The notes under the pieces were generated by a model. It saw nothing but the letters and a program-made list of their open reading frames with translations. It had not been told where the DNA came from and did no database searches. From the NCBI GenBank assembly GCA_013327885.1, contig JABUMY010000017.1:62001-126000 (forward strand): 64,000 bases of DNA, written 5' to 3'. Numbering within the stretch: the first letter of the stretch is position 1; each line of letters starts with the position of its first letter. Source of the DNA: Flavisolibacter longurius. GTDB taxonomy: Bacteria; Bacteroidota; Bacteroidia; Chitinophagales; Chitinophagaceae. A program made the translations under genes and the position numbers. Positions 26,943 through 34,013 of this stretch are shown piece after piece.

Positions 26943-27926
26943 TCAGTTTTTTCGATACAAAGGAAAGTATGATTGCCTGTCTTGCGGATCCAAACCTTTC
27001 TCGATGCAAAGTTTTGCATAGGTTTCAACATTGAATACTTGCTTGGCGGCATTTAATGGATAGACAACTGGGCCAAAGCGCATTTTAAACTGGGCAATCG
27101 AATCGCCCGGTTGAACACCGCCGCCAAGGTTCAAGTAATTTACTTGTTTGGATTTAAAATAATGGACGGCATACCAAATAAGTGGAACTGCATAAGCCCG
27201 GCCTTCTTCCACAGAAATATTGTACAGGTAGTCAGCCACATAAGGCGTATGTGAAAAGACAGAAACTGCTTTGACTTCGCCATTCTCTTCGTATCCTATC
27301 ATCAGAACCTGCTCAAGCCCTAACAAAAATTTCAACGTTTCCACAGAAAAGCCTGTCATAAAATCTGCATCTTTCTGCGCAAAGAAATCAAAATAGTTGG
27401 CCAGGAAAAATTCTGTCAACCTTGCTTTGTCGAAAACAAAATTTTTCTGAGCAAAATCGAAATTCTTTAATTGACGCTTCCGGTTTTGTGACAAATTGTT
27501 GAATAACTCAATCAGGCTATTTTTTAAGTGGAATACATAAAGGGTGTTGCTGGTGGAGATGTCTGAAGCATCCAAGTAAGGTCGAGCGTCAATTACCGGG
27601 TTCAAGCCAATATAGCCACAGACATACTTTCTCTCGCGGGCAAAGTTGTTCCAATTTTGTTGAAACTTGTCATCTTCACCCCTTCCAGTAAAACCTGAGA
27701 AACCGTAAGGCGTGACAATATCCTTGAAGCCCTTGTAATCTCTTTCCGAAATTGGGCAGACTACCTTTGCACGTTCGGATTCATAGACGTATAAATAGGT
27801 GTTGTTCCGCGTTGTCAAGTTCATTGCATAATTGTTCTCCCAGGTATGGGCAAACGAATGCTGCAATCCCGCTAGTGCCTGTCGCCACTTTTCAGGAGAA
27901 GTGAGTGGTATGAGTTCTCCGTACAT
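26943..27926 (-). CDS. FemAB/GNAT-like acyltransferase
   Basis: 327 residues. The central region (LSQNRKRQLKNFDFAQKN and VLMIGYEENGEVKAVSVFS) and the C-terminal YLNLGGGVQPGDSIAQFKMRFG segment are characteristic of the FemAB/BioF2-like GNAT superfamily in polysaccharide clusters. It probably transfers an acyl or aminoacyl group to an amino sugar made by the neighbouring aminotransferase. Donor and acceptor are unknown. It ends 11 bases before the WbqC start. Confidence 0.75.
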   Translation of the reverse strand: MYGELIPLTSPEKWRQALAGLQHSFAHTWENNYAMNLTTRNNTYLYVYESERAKVVCPISERDYKGFKDIVTPYGFSGFTGRGEDDKFQQNWNNFARERKYVCGYIGLNPVIDARPYLDASDISTSNTLYVFHLKNSLIELFNNLSQNRKRQLKNFDFAQKNFVFDKARLTEFFLANYFDFFAQKDADFMTGFSVETLKFLLGLEQVLMIGYEENGEVKAVSVFSHTPYVADYLYNISVEEGRAYAVPLIWYAVHYFKSKQVNYLNLGGGVQPGDSIAQFKMRFGPVVYPLNAAKQVFNVETYAKLCIEKGLDPQDRQSYFPLYRKN

Positions 27927-28005
27927 TCTTTTGACTGTAAATTGGATAAGTTCAATCTTTTCCTAATAGAAAAATAGGTCTAAAAAAACGATCTGAGTGA
28001 TACGA

Positions 28006-29109
28006 TTAATTTGAATCAACAATGGCATTTGCATGTTGAAAATGCTTCTGAATGACGCTAATAACCTTTTGCACATCCTCTGCCGTTAATTCGTGGCTCA
28101 GGGGAAGACATAACATCCGGGAAGAAATGTCTTTGGTTATAGGTACGCTTTGTTTTTTTACATACACCAATTCGGAAAGAGAAGGATAAAAATATCTCCT
28201 GGGGAAAATATCGGCAGCATTCATTTCCTTCCGGAGGTCTACCACATCATCCTCACTTGGCAGAAGAACAGGGTAGTAGGCATAATTGTAAGTAAGCCTG
28301 CTATCCATCAAAGGGCGTTTTATTGGCAGTGTTTCCAGTGATTCATCGTAAAGCCGGGAGATTTTTTCCCGGTGGGCGATAAGATCAGCAACTTTCGGAA
28401 GAAGACACAGCCCCATCGCCGCATGAAATTCCGACAACTTTGCATTGGTACCCAGCCCTACAAAATTTTCCGGTCCATCATGACCAAAATTGCACATGTA
28501 CGAAAGCTTTTCTGCCAAGGCATCATCGTTGGTGATAAGGGCTCCGCCTTCTACTGTATGAAAAAGCTTGGTGGCATGAAAGCTAAGCGTTGAAACATCC
28601 CCGAAATTCAGGATAGATTGAACATCGAGCTGAACGCCAAAAGCATGGGCGGCGTCATAAATAACTTTCAGGTTGTGCTTTTTGGCAATCTTTTCAATGG
28701 CTTCCACGTCACAGGCATTGCCATATACATGGGTGGCAAGGATGGCGGTAGTTTTGGATGTGATCGCTGCTTCTATACGTTGTGGATCCATGCAAAATGT
28801 TTCGGGATCGATGTCAACAAAAACAGGTTCGCAGCCTTCCCACACGATGCTTGCCGTGGTAGCCACATAGGAAAACGGCGTGGTGAGAATTTCGCCTTTC
28901 AAATCAAGACCCTTAATGGCCATCTGCAAGGCGATGGTCCCATTGTTGACAACGAAAAGGTGCTTAACTCCCAGGTATTGCTTTAATTTTTCTTCAAGCT
29001 CAATTAGCAACGGGCCATAATTGGTGAGATGACACCGGTCCCAGATGCCCTGGAGGTTTTGAATATATTCCTCGATGGGAGGCAAAAAAGGTTTTGTTAC
29101 GTTGATCAT
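28006..29109 (-). CDS. VioA-like DegT/DnrJ/EryC1 sugar aminotransferase
   Basis: 367 residues. The N-terminus INVTKPFLPPIEEYIQNLQ and the block KVIYDAAHAFGV strongly resemble VioA, which makes dTDP-4-amino-4,6-dideoxyglucose (Qui4N). The PLP Lys is in SFHATKLFHTVEGGALIT. Expected reaction: glutamate-dependent amination of dTDP-4-keto-6-deoxyglucose in the cytoplasm. The RmlA/RmlB enzymes supplying the substrate are not in this window. Other DegT enzymes aminate at C3, so regiochemistry is inferred from the VioA-like motifs. Confidence 0.85.
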   Translation of the reverse strand: MINVTKPFLPPIEEYIQNLQGIWDRCHLTNYGPLLIELEEKLKQYLGVKHLFVVNNGTIALQMAIKGLDLKGEILTTPFSYVATTASIVWEGCEPVFVDIDPETFCMDPQRIEAAITSKTTAILATHVYGNACDVEAIEKIAKKHNLKVIYDAAHAFGVQLDVQSILNFGDVSTLSFHATKLFHTVEGGALITNDDALAEKLSYMCNFGHDGPENFVGLGTNAKLSEFHAAMGLCLLPKVADLIAHREKISRLYDESLETLPIKRPLMDSRLTYNYAYYPVLLPSEDDVVDLRKEMNAADIFPRRYFYPSLSELVYVKKQSVPITKDISSRMLCLPLSHELTAEDVQKVISVIQKHFQHANAIVDSN

Positions 29110-29221
29110 ATAGAGTACTCCTTCAAAAATGCGATTGCATGCGCCTGGTTAAAATTTTCTCTTTCGAACAATATTCAAATCTGGCGCAAGCCGCAATTGC
29201 TAAACAATATATTCTTTTTTA

Positions 29222-29271
29222 CGCTTATCTCATAAACCACGGAAGGCTTTCAGCCTGTAAGGTTATAAGCG
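29222..29271. other. Structured intergenic hairpin between exporter and sugar genes
   Basis: CGCTTAT (29222-29228) pairs with ATAAGCG (29265-29271), AACC (29235-29238) with GGTT (29261-29264), and AGGCT (29244-29248) with AGCCT (29252-29256), nested with one asymmetric bulge. There is no U-run in the direction of the operon. It sits in the 202-base gap after the ABC ATPase gene and may be an RNA processing or attenuation structure. Confidence 0.4.
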
Positions 29272-29311
29272 CAAAGGTTTTTGATTTCAAATCGGAAACT
29301 GACTTGTTACC

Positions 29312-30598
29312 TTATTCGGCCAAACAAAGGTCCTGTTCAATGGAAAACGGGAAATGCGGCCTGATGGCCCCGTACCACTTACCAAAATATTGCGTTCCGC
29401 CCCTGTAATCTTCAATGTCAAACGGCAGCAGTTCATAATCTTCAAACAAAGCCGTGGTGGTATCTTTTGTAATGCAAATGCCCAGGTTGTAAGACCCATT
29501 GTTCAGCAAGTTGCCAGGTATACGGCAAAGGCCTTGCACCACACCTTTCTGGCAGCGGAGCACGGGTGAAGACACCGCAAAAATACATTCGCCGCTATAG
29601 GTCATCAACGAAATATCGATACTTAGTTCGGCATCGTCCAAATAATTCCAGAACGCAATTTTAAGGTCAATCGGCGTTCGCACATCTAGGATGCCAGCTT
29701 CATCAACAAAATGGGGGATTACTTCAAAATGCTTTAACCGCACTTTTTCGTTGCCCGGAGCCGTGTCTGGACTCTGCCATTCCAGTTCAAATTTTTGATC
29801 ATGCTGAAGACCAGAGAGGTAAGCGTTTACCGTACTTACCACATTCCCGATCTGTTTTACGCGGCCGTGTTGCAGCCAAATGGCGCGGTCGCAGAGGTTG
29901 CGTACCGCCTGCATATTATGGCTCACGAAAAGAATGGTCCGCCCTTCTTTTTGCGAAACATCTTTCATTTTTCCCATGCACTTTCGCTGGAAATCGGCAT
30001 CGCCAACCGCCAGCACTTCATCAATGATCAATATCTCCGGTTCAAGGTGGGCGGCCACGGCAAAAGCAAGACGCACATACATACCGCTGCTGTAACGCTT
30101 CACCGGCGTGTCGATATAGCGCTCCACACCAGCAAAATCAATGATCTCGTCAAGCTTATCCCTGATCTCCCGCTTGGTCATGCCAAGGATGGCACCGTTG
30201 AGAAAGATATTTTCGCGGCCTGTCAATTCAGGATGAAAACCCGTGCCTACTTCCAGCAAAGAGGCAACATTACCGTTGATGCGAATCGCACCTGTTGTCG
30301 GCGCTGTAATTTCAGAAAGGATCTTGAGCAGGGTAGACTTGCCGGCGCCGTTACTTCCCACAATGCCTAAAACTTCTCCTTGCGCCACATCGAAATTGAT
30401 ATCCTGCAAGGCCCAGGCAAAGGCTTTGTCTGTTTTGGTGGTGCGGTCGTTTACTTCATCAACTTTGAGGAAAGGGTCTTCTTTGCCACGAACTTTTGCA
30501 AACCACCGGTTCAGGTCATGGCTCAGTGTACCTGTGCCGATCTGGCCAAGCCGGTAAAGCTTGCTTATATTCTCCACTTCAATAATTACGTTACGCAT
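29312..30598 (-). CDS. Polysaccharide ABC exporter ATPase (Wzt-like) with C-terminal glycan-binding domain
   Basis: 428 residues. Walker A is GIVGSNGAGKSTLLKIL, the ABC signature RYSSGMYVRLAFAVA, and Walker B EILIIDEVLAVGDADFQ. Residues about 250-428 form a beta-rich domain (PIDLKIAFWNYLDDAELSID region) like the O-antigen end-recognition domain of Wzt proteins. It powers export of undecaprenyl-linked polysaccharide together with the permease directly upstream (33-base gap). The extra domain suggests chain-terminus recognition. Confidence 0.92.
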   Translation of the reverse strand: MRNVIIEVENISKLYRLGQIGTGTLSHDLNRWFAKVRGKEDPFLKVDEVNDRTTKTDKAFAWALQDINFDVAQGEVLGIVGSNGAGKSTLLKILSEITAPTTGAIRINGNVASLLEVGTGFHPELTGRENIFLNGAILGMTKREIRDKLDEIIDFAGVERYIDTPVKRYSSGMYVRLAFAVAAHLEPEILIIDEVLAVGDADFQRKCMGKMKDVSQKEGRTILFVSHNMQAVRNLCDRAIWLQHGRVKQIGNVVSTVNAYLSGLQHDQKFELEWQSPDTAPGNEKVRLKHFEVIPHFVDEAGILDVRTPIDLKIAFWNYLDDAELSIDISLMTYSGECIFAVSSPVLRCQKGVVQGLCRIPGNLLNNGSYNLGICITKDTTTALFEDYELLPFDIEDYRGGTQYFGKWYGAIRPHFPFSIEQDLCLAE

Positions 30599-30631
30599 TT
30601 TCTCTTGTTGGTTTCAAAGGGAATGTTCAGA

Positions 30632-31525
30632 TTAAACAGTATCGGAAAAGGTCTTTTGCACCCTGTTGAATATGATTACACCCAGGGTTAGTATCACCAA
30701 GGTTACGCCAAAGCTATAGCCCAGGTGTTTCCAGCTAAAAAAGCCAACACCCAAAAATGCATACCGGAATGTTTCCACTACCGGTGTGATGGGGTTGGCC
30801 AGGATAAGGTTTAGGTATTTAGGCGGTATGCTGCTTACCGGGTAGATGACTGGCGTTGCATACATCAGCAATTGCGTTCCAAAGCTCAACAGGAAACTCA
30901 GGTCTTTGTATTTATTGGTAAGCGACGTAAAGATCAGTCCAAGGCCCAACCCCAGCAATCCCATGATAAGCAGGAGGACGGGAAGTAGTAAAATGTGCAG
31001 ATTGGGTTTCACCACATCGCCTTGGGCATAGAAATAAAAAAAGAAGACCAGGAAAAGCAAAAACTGGATGCCAAAACGAAAGAGGTTGGAGATGACAACC
31101 GACACTGGCAATGTCAGCCGCGGAAAATAAACCTTACCAAAAATATCCTGGTTCTCCGTAAACACATTGGAAGTTCTTGTCATCGTTTCAGAGAAATAGT
31201 TCCAGATGGTGATGCCTGACAGGTAAAAAAGGAGCATGTTCATGCCATCGGTGGACAACTGGGCAATCCGCCCAAAAATGAAAACGTAGGTAATGGTGGT
31301 CAGCAATGGCTGGATAAAAAACCAAAGCGGTCCAAGGATGGTTTGCTTGAAGTTAGCGACAAAATCGCGTCGTACAAACATGCCGATGAGGTCGCGGTAG
31401 CGCCAAAGCTCGTTCAGGCGTAAATCAAGGAGATGAAACTTGGGCTCTATAACTTTTGCCCATTGTTTTGGTGGTAGATTTGGTTGCACGACCCGGCTCG
31501 CTTTCACTTCAGAATTCGTTTCCAT
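30632..31525 (-). CDS. Polysaccharide ABC exporter permease (Wzm-like)
   Basis: 297 residues with about six transmembrane segments of the ABC-2 type. The family segments are RDLIGMFVRRDFVANFKQTILGP (amphipathic helix before TM1) and ISGITIWNYFSETM-like sequence in the middle. It forms the channel for lipid-linked O-antigen-type polysaccharide. First gene of the minus-strand glycan operon; a TATATTTC sequence about 11-18 bases upstream of the start is a relaxed -7 box. Confidence 0.9.
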   Translation of the reverse strand: METNSEVKASRVVQPNLPPKQWAKVIEPKFHLLDLRLNELWRYRDLIGMFVRRDFVANFKQTILGPLWFFIQPLLTTITYVFIFGRIAQLSTDGMNMLLFYLSGITIWNYFSETMTRTSNVFTENQDIFGKVYFPRLTLPVSVVISNLFRFGIQFLLFLVFFFYFYAQGDVVKPNLHILLLPVLLLIMGLLGLGLGLIFTSLTNKYKDLSFLLSFGTQLLMYATPVIYPVSSIPPKYLNLILANPITPVVETFRYAFLGVGFFSWKHLGYSFGVTLVILTLGVIIFNRVQKTFSDTV

Positions 31526-31828
31526 AAAAGAAGCCCGAAATATACACTTTGTTTGGGAAAGATTATAATGTATGGCCGTTAAGCGGTCGAGTCTCGTTAT
31601 TAGTTGTCATATTATTCAACGGACAAAGTCCCGAATCTGCTGCTGATTATTCCTGGTTTGATTTCGATACAGAACGACGTCAAGCGCAAAAAAGCGCTTT
31701 CTAAAATCATGCAAATAGTTCGCAATGCGTGTTTGGCTATCATATCAGGAAGGTATGCTAACGTTTGCTATGCAACCTTGTTGAAAAAATAAAACCTCTC
31801 TTAACGTTTCCGAAAAAGATAATCCCTA

Positions 31829-31836
31829 TATATTTG
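31829..31836 (+). promoter_or_regulatory. -7 box (TATATTTG) for the sulfate assimilation operon
   Basis: An exact TAnnTTTG match lies 18 bases before the first base of the riboswitch P1 stem. Transcription would begin near 31841, producing an RNA that carries the whole S-box aptamer. Confidence 0.65.
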
Positions 31837-31853
31837 CTAGAGATCTTACAATG

Positions 31854-31954
31854 CTTATCAAGAAAGGTGGAGGGATTAGGCCCCGCGAAACCTTAGCAAC
31901 CGTGGCAATTGCCAAAAGGTGCTACATCCGTCCCGCTGTTGCGGGAGAGATAAG
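31854..31954 (+). ncRNA. SAM-I (S-box) riboswitch aptamer
   Basis: P1 is CTTATC (31854-31859) with GATAAG (31949-31954). Between them are the conserved S-box blocks: GGTGGAGGGA, GGCCCCGCGAAACC, TTAGCAACC and AAGGTGCTACATCC, in canonical order. The 3' P1 strand and following bases (GATAAGTCAGA, 31949-31959) can instead pair with TCTGATTTATC (32001-32011), which includes part of the terminator 5' arm. This gives a textbook SAM-dependent transcription switch: SAM bound, terminator forms; SAM absent, antiterminator forms. It controls the cysH-TSUP operon downstream. Confidence 0.95.
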
Positions 31955-31994
31955 TCAGATGCCGGGTAATTTGTTTTAACACAAAATAATACTG

Positions 31995-32030
31995 AGCACT
32001 TCTGATTTATCGGAAGTGCTTTTTAATTTT
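31995..32030 (+). terminator. Riboswitch expression-platform terminator
   Basis: AGCACTTC (31995-32002) pairs with GAAGTGCT (32013-32020), followed by TTTTAATTTT. The bases between overlap the 11-nt antiterminator partner described for the S-box, so the two structures exclude each other. Confidence 0.9.
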
Positions 32031-32068
32031 AGCGAACGCAAAAAAGGCATCCTGGTAAATTTTGATAA

Positions 32069-32086
32069 GTGATTGAGACCAATCAC
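32069..32086 (+). other. Small hairpin before the poly-Cys leader ORF
   Basis: GTGATTG (32069-32075) and CAATCAC (32080-32086) form a perfect 7-bp stem with loop AGAC, 16 bases before the leader ORF start. It may shape ribosome access to the leader start. Confidence 0.45.
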
Positions 32087-32102
32087 GCATAATTCAAAAG
32101 AA

Positions 32103-32213
32103 ATGAAAAAGACAACAACAAACCAGTTCAAGACAACCGTTAGCAAGCGTTCCAATGCGGCCGCTGCATGTTGTTGCTGTTGTTGTACACCTTCTTGTTG
32201 TTGTACGCTCTAA
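32103..32213 (+). CDS. Poly-cysteine leader peptide (36 aa) of the sulfate/cysteine operon
   Basis: The ORF is ATG at 32103 to TAA at 32211-32213. The peptide begins MKKTTTNQFKTTVSKRSN and ends AAAACCCCCCTPSCCCTL: six consecutive Cys codons (32169-32186), then three more (32196-32204). It has no signal sequence. It lies between the S-box terminator and cysH, 72 bases before the cysH start. Its second Cys run and stop codon are in a hairpin (32200-32231). Such Cys-codon runs are the hallmark of leader peptides that sense charged tRNA-Cys by ribosome stalling; poly-Cys leaders are known in mycobacteria. A metal-binding or stored-sulfur peptide is a less likely alternative. Confidence 0.82.
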   Translation: MKKTTTNQFKTTVSKRSNAAAACCCCCCTPSCCCTL

Positions 32214-32231
32214 GGCAGCCTTCCGTACAAC
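32182..32231 (+). promoter_or_regulatory. Candidate cysteine attenuator with alternative pairings
   Basis: GTTGTACG (32200-32207) pairs perfectly with CGTACAAC (32224-32231), and an inner AAGG/CCTT stem sits around 32212-32222. An earlier copy GTTGTAC (32182-32188) could take the same partner, and ACAACAACA (32112-32120) near the ORF start is complementary to TGTTGTTGT in both Cys runs. The position of a ribosome on the Cys codons would therefore choose between structures. There is no T-run after the hairpin, so control may be translational or Rho-dependent rather than intrinsic termination. Confidence 0.6.
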
Positions 32232-32285
32232 GATAACCTCACTCTCGATTGCTTCTATCCATTTATTGACGTTTAATTTATTGCT

Positions 32286-33014
32286 ATGTCTGCTGACGTT
32301 AAAGACGGTTTCCTGTCTTTGCAGGATAGGATAGCGCAGTTGTCTATACAGGATGCGCTGAATTTGCTGGAAGAATCGTTTCCGGGTGGCCTTACGTTCT
32401 CCACCAGTTTTAGCATGGAAGACCAGGTGATCACCGACCATATTCATACCTCCGGTGTAAAGAGCGCCATTTTTACCCTGGATACCGGCCGGCTTTTCCC
32501 CGAAACCTATTCTACCTGGAGCCGTACCCTGGAGCGTTACCCGGTAACTATTGATGCTTATTACCCCAACACCGAAAAGATTCAGGAGTTTGTCCGCCAC
32601 TACGGGCCCAACTCATTTTACGAATCCGTTGACCGCCGTAAAGAGTGCTGCCACATCCGGAAAGTTGAGCCGCTCAAACGAGCCCTGGCTGGTAAAGCCG
32701 TTTGGATAACAGGGTTGCGGGCTGAGCATTCGCCCAATCGCAACGACATGCAGCTTTTGGAGTGGGACGAAGTGAACCAGGTTATTAAGTACAACCCGCT
32801 TTTGCATTGGTCAACCGACGACGTGTGGGCCTATATCAATAAGCAAAACGTTCCGTACAATTCCCTGCACGACAAAGGTTTTATCAGCATTGGCTGTGCC
32901 CCCTGCACAAGGGCGGTAAGGGCTGGTGAGGATTTTCGTGCCGGCCGCTGGTGGTGGGAAGACCAAAGCAAAAAAGAGTGCGGATTACATGTTCATCAAG
33001 TAGCAACGAATTAA
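32286..33014 (+). CDS. cysH: Adenylyl-sulfate (APS) reductase, CysH family
   Basis: 242 residues. It reduces activated sulfate to sulfite in the cytoplasm. The PAPS/APS reductase fold shows FSTSFSMEDQVITD and DTGRLFPETY. It carries the four Cys of the [4Fe-4S] cluster: KECCHIRK and GCAPCTR, which mark the APS-using type, plus the C-terminal catalytic ECGLH. The operon has no cysC (APS kinase), consistent with direct APS use. First enzyme gene after the S-box and poly-Cys leader; cysD follows after 10 bases. Confidence 0.93.
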   Translation: MSADVKDGFLSLQDRIAQLSIQDALNLLEESFPGGLTFSTSFSMEDQVITDHIHTSGVKSAIFTLDTGRLFPETYSTWSRTLERYPVTIDAYYPNTEKIQEFVRHYGPNSFYESVDRRKECCHIRKVEPLKRALAGKAVWITGLRAEHSPNRNDMQLLEWDEVNQVIKYNPLLHWSTDDVWAYINKQNVPYNSLHDKGFISIGCAPCTRAVRAGEDFRAGRWWWEDQSKKECGLHVHQVATN

Positions 33015-33024
33015 GAATAACGAT

Positions 33025-33930
33025 ATGAGTTTTCAATTAGATTACCTGGACCAGTTAGAAGCAGAAGCGATCTATATCATGCGGGAAGTGGCAGGTCAGT
33101 TTGAAAAGCCGGCCCTGCTTTTTTCGGGAGGAAAGGATAGCATCACGCTGGTACATCTTGCGCTCAAGGCATTCCGCCCCGGCAAGTTCCCGTTCCCGCT
33201 GGTGCACATCGATACCGGTCATAATTTTCCCGAGGCACTCCGGTTCCGCGATGAATTGGCGGCTTCGCTGGGCGAACAACTGATTGTTCGCAACGTAGGC
33301 GATACCATCAAGGCAAAAGGCCTGAAAGAAACGACCGGCAAACTGGCAAGCCGCAATGCGCTGCAGACATTTACCCTTTTGGATACCATTGAAGAATTTG
33401 GCTTTGATGCCTGCATTGGCGGTGCCCGTCGCGATGAAGAAAAAGCAAGGGCCAAGGAAAGAGTGTTCTCCATCCGCGATGAATTTGGCGGCTGGGACCC
33501 AAAGCGGCAGCGTCCCGAACTCTGGAATATTTATAATGGCAAGATCAACAAGGGTGAGAATGTCCGGGTGTTTCCCATTTCTAACTGGACGGAACTGGAT
33601 GTTTGGAATTATATCCGCAGGGAGAAGATAGACCTGCCTTCCATTTATTTTTCACATGAACGCGAAATACTGGAATATGATGGCCAGTTGATCGCCACGT
33701 CGGAATTTATCCGCATAGATGAAGGTGACCAGGTTTCCCGCAGAAAAGTTCGTTACCGCACGGTTGGCGACATGACCTGTACGGCCGCCGTGGAAAGCAC
33801 CGCGTCAACGCTGGATGATATCATTGCAGAAATTACGGCTACGCGTATCAGTGAGAGGGGTGAGACCCGCATTGATGACCGCATTTCCGAAGCCGCCATG
33901 GAAGACAGGAAAGTGAATGGATATTTTTAA
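33025..33930 (+). CDS. cysD: Sulfate adenylyltransferase subunit 2
   Basis: 301 residues. It is the ATP-PPi-type subunit that forms APS from sulfate and ATP with CysN. The PP-loop FSGGKDSITLVHLAL is near residue 30, and HIDTGHNFPEALRFRD and GGARRDEEKARAKERVFS are conserved CysD blocks. It ends with KVNGYF, the usual CysD C-terminus. Separated from cysN by 83 bases that contain a mirrored heptamer array. Confidence 0.96.
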   Translation: MSFQLDYLDQLEAEAIYIMREVAGQFEKPALLFSGGKDSITLVHLALKAFRPGKFPFPLVHIDTGHNFPEALRFRDELAASLGEQLIVRNVGDTIKAKGLKETTGKLASRNALQTFTLLDTIEEFGFDACIGGARRDEEKARAKERVFSIRDEFGGWDPKRQRPELWNIYNGKINKGENVRVFPISNWTELDVWNYIRREKIDLPSIYFSHEREILEYDGQLIATSEFIRIDEGDQVSRRKVRYRTVGDMTCTAAVESTASTLDDIIAEITATRISERGETRIDDRISEAAMEDRKVNGYF

Positions 33931-33994
33931 CGTGAAACGTAAAACGACAAACGTGAAATGGAGCTAACTACGTCTCACTTCTCACGTTTGACAT
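33930..33994. repeat. Mirrored heptamer arrays between cysD and cysN
   Basis: Left arm (33930-33957): ACGTGAA, ACGTAAA, ACGACAA, ACGTGAA. Right arm (33967-33994): ACTACGT, CTCACTT, CTCACGT, TTGACAT, whose reverse complements have the same A-x-GT core. CAAACGTGA (33948-33956) and TCACGTTTG (33982-33990) are exact partners. The element begins inside the cysD stop codon and ends 19 bases before the cysN ATG, so the mRNA would carry an intercistronic hairpin. Confidence 0.75.
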
Positions 33995-34013
33995 TTTGCT
34001 CAAAATAAATACA

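Noticed and set aside
31604-31792. 62-residue open frame before the S-box promoter
   Set aside because: No recognisable domain, poor codon style, and it lies in the promoter region of the riboswitch transcript.
32103-32213. Ribosomally made, modified peptide precursor (RiPP) reading of the Cys-rich ORF
   Set aside because: No modification or export genes are nearby; the S-box and cys operon context and the stop-codon hairpin favour a leader peptide.
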